A DNA stretch of 35,909 nt, from contig CAZMQV010000032.1 of the NCBI GenBank assembly GCA_964568675.1, positions 1-35,909 on the forward strand. Reading direction: 5' to 3'. The DNA is from UPXZ01 sp964568675 (GTDB taxonomy: Bacteria > Bacteroidota > Bacteroidia > Bacteroidales > Paludibacteraceae). How positions within the stretch are numbered: position 1 is the stretch's first letter; each line of letters starts with the position of its first letter. The notes beneath the pieces were generated by a model. That model was not told where the DNA came from and did no database searches. It worked only from the letters and a program-made list of their open reading frames with translations. Both the position numbers and the translations under genes were made by a program. Below, one piece after another: positions 34,270 through 35,909 of this stretch.

Positions 34270-34398
34270 AGAATCTCAGACATTTTTCAAAATCATAAAA
34301 GCTCAGTTCTACCAAACAATATTCCATCACAAAGAAAAACGTGGAGACAATATTGCTAATGCCCTACGAAATTGAACTGCAAGAAACACCCAAAACAG

Positions 34399-34974
34399 AT
34401 GAAAAAAATTGTATTTGCCACGAACAACAAACATAAATTAGACGAAGTACGGGCTATCCTATCGGGTAAAGTTGCAGTTTTGAGCCTCAGCGATATAAAC
34501 TGCCACGACGAGATACCCGAAACTGCCGATACCTTAGAAGGGAATGCTGCACTGAAAGCGCGCTATATTTATGAAAAATATGGCGTAGATTGCTTTGCTG
34601 ACGACACCGGACTGGAAATTGAAGCGTTGGAATGGCGCCCGGGTGTATATTCAGCCCGTTATGCCGGCGAACCTTCAAACTCAGAACATAACATGCAAAA
34701 AGTGCTGCAGGAGATGTCAGGTCAAAACAATCGCAATGCCCGGTTTCGCACAGTTATTTCGTATGTAGAGAAAGGAGAATATCACCTTTTCGAAGGAACA
34801 ATAGAAGGCGAAATCAGCCGAATACCCCAAGGAAAAAGAGGTTTTGGATACGACCCGATTTTCATCCCCACAGGGTACACAAAAAGTTTTGCGGAATTAA
34901 GCAGTGAAGAAAAAAACAAGATTAGCCACCGCGCAAGAGCTACGCGTAGTTTCGCAGACTATTTTGGCATCTAA
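34399..34974 (+). CDS. rdgB: XTP/dITP (non-canonical purine NTP) pyrophosphatase
   Basis: 191 residues from the ATG at 34399; a TTG-led extension from 34372 is not conserved in the family. Signatures of the Ham1/RdgB family: KIVFATNNKHKLDEVRAIL at the N-terminus, ADDTGLEIEAL (general base and metal site), GVYSARYAGE, GKRGFGYDPIFIP and SHRARATRSFADYF at the C-terminus. It hydrolyses ITP, dITP and XTP to monophosphates and keeps them out of nucleic acids. The next gene follows after 100 bases and may share its transcript. Confidence 0.94.
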   Translation: MKKIVFATNNKHKLDEVRAILSGKVAVLSLSDINCHDEIPETADTLEGNAALKARYIYEKYGVDCFADDTGLEIEALEWRPGVYSARYAGEPSNSEHNMQKVLQEMSGQNNRNARFRTVISYVEKGEYHLFEGTIEGEISRIPQGKRGFGYDPIFIPTGYTKSFAELSSEEKNKISHRARATRSFADYFGI

Positions 34975-35074
34975 AGAAAAACGATTGTTCGGAAAAAACC
35001 TTTCACAATAAAAACCGAAAAAATCAGTTAATTTATTAATCGTTCTTTCAACACTACACTCCTTAAACAAAAGC

Positions 35075-35909
35075 ATGATTAAGAAAATCCTCACTCTCAT
35101 CAGCATCGTATTTTTTGCTCTTTCGGCGCAATCTCAGGTAGCAATGGGAAAATGGCGCACACATTTTGCATTCAACACAATCAATCAACTTGCCCAATCC
35201 GAAAATAAAGTTTTCGCGGTAAGCGATGGCAAACTATTTTCCATCGATAAAAGAGATAAAAGCATTGAGTATTATAGCAAACTGACCGGCCTCTCCGGCA
35301 CATCAATTTCAAATCTGGCATACGACACCAGCATGAAAAGTTTGTTGATAATCTACAACGATGGCAATATCGATTTCATGACGGCAAGCGGGGTGAAAAA
35401 TCTTCCCGACTTCTACAACAAGCAAATGAGCGCCGACAAATCCATCAACCACATAAATATTGACCAGGGAAAAGCCTATTTATCTGCAAAATTTGGCATT
35501 TTAGTTCTCAACATGGCTAAGATGGAAATCAAAGACACATACTATATCGGCAATAACGCTTCCGAACTCAACATACAGAGCACCTGTGTACATAAAAACA
35601 TTATTTACGCCGTTACTGCCGGCGATGTCTATGCCGCACTTGCAAACGACCCGCAGCTTATTAACTACGAACTCTGGTCAAAAATGAGCAACTTGCCCGG
35701 TAGTGGCAACTTCCAATCGGTTCTTTCTTTTGGAAATTGGCTGATTTTACAAAGAGGAAACAAACTATTCAAACAAGACACCGCGGGTAACTGGTCGGGA
35801 ATAGATGCTGACGAAGCACTTAAAATAAATGTAAGTAACAACCGACTTATCTGTTTCACATCAAGCCAAGCTTACGTTTTTGACGAGCAATTCAACAGAA
35901 GCGCAATTG
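35075..35909 (+). CDS. porZ: PorZ-like T9SS beta-propeller protein (5' part, cut by window end)
   Basis: The frame runs from the ATG at 35075 without a stop to the window edge: 278 codons, the protein continues beyond. Signal peptide at about 1-21 (MIKKILTLISIVFFALSAQS). Mature part: WRTHFAFNTINQLAQSENKVFAVSDGKLFSIDK, then LTGLSGTSISNLAYD and SLLIIYNDGNIDFM, YLSAKFGILVLNM. These are repeated propeller blades with the order seen in P. gingivalis PorZ. PorZ is a surface component of the type IX secretion system there, needed for modification of cargo by the sortase PorU. The C-terminal parts are not in view, so identification rests on the N-terminal propeller. Confidence 0.75.
   Translation, partial: MIKKILTLISIVFFALSAQSQVAMGKWRTHFAFNTINQLAQSENKVFAVSDGKLFSIDKRDKSIEYYSKLTGLSGTSISNLAYDTSMKSLLIIYNDGNIDFMTASGVKNLPDFYNKQMSADKSINHINIDQGKAYLSAKFGILVLNMAKMEIKDTYYIGNNASELNIQSTCVHKNIIYAVTAGDVYAALANDPQLINYELWSKMSNLPGSGNFQSVLSFGNWLILQRGNKLFKQDTAGNWSGIDADEALKINVSNNRLICFTSSQAYVFDEQFNRSAI

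Overview
The window reads as chromosomal DNA of a Bacteroidales-type Bacteroidetes, probably an environmental Paludibacter- or Dysgonomonas-like lineage (genus is inference). Evidence: many promoters match the Bacteroidetes sigma-ABfr pattern (TTTG, 19-20 bases, TAnnTTTG); Shine-Dalgarno sites are rare; there is a type IX secretion (T9SS) C-terminal sorting domain on a secreted glycosidase and a PorZ-like T9SS gene at the right edge; spermidine synthesis uses the carboxyspermidine route; and the families (PIF1-HRDC helicase, DUF2490 barrel, coaD-ctp pair) are typical of the phylum. No phage, transposon, CRISPR array or SusC/SusD pair was seen.

Layout. 1-978: gene-free mosaic of short repeats. 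979-5740 (minus): coaD, S41 protease, carboxynorspermidine decarboxylase and carboxynorspermidine dehydrogenase. 5940-7349 (plus): CCA-adding enzyme, then tRNA-Met. 7899-11325 (plus): a tight five-gene cluster of lipoprotein, secreted YD-repeat protein, VTC-type polyphosphate polymerase domain, DUF4956 membrane protein and DUF2490 outer-membrane barrel, closed by a long hairpin. 11468-14924 (minus): Dabb protein, nadB, rlmD. 15115-15636 (plus): TPM-domain lipoprotein. 15637-17077: gene-free, but with a consensus promoter, a boxA-like element and a GC-rich terminator, so probably a roughly 1.25-kb non-coding transcript. 17078-30854 (minus): uracil permease, multidomain GH20 hexosaminidase (T9SS cargo), PIF1-like helicase, multidomain GH31 glycosidase, K+/H+ antiporter. 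31375-35909 (plus): tRNA-Phe, typA, an outer-membrane barrel, rdgB, and the start of a porZ-like gene cut by the window edge.

How the parts relate. Most genes are housekeeping (CoA, NAD, tRNA maturation, rRNA methylation, nucleotide-pool cleaning, ribosome-associated GTPase). The two large glycosidases suggest use of amino-sugar glycans. The GH20 enzyme would be exported by the T9SS, to which the PorZ-like protein belongs. The two most interesting loci are the VTC/DUF4956 cluster, which places one component in each envelope compartment, and the untranslated boxA-bearing locus at 15744-17056.
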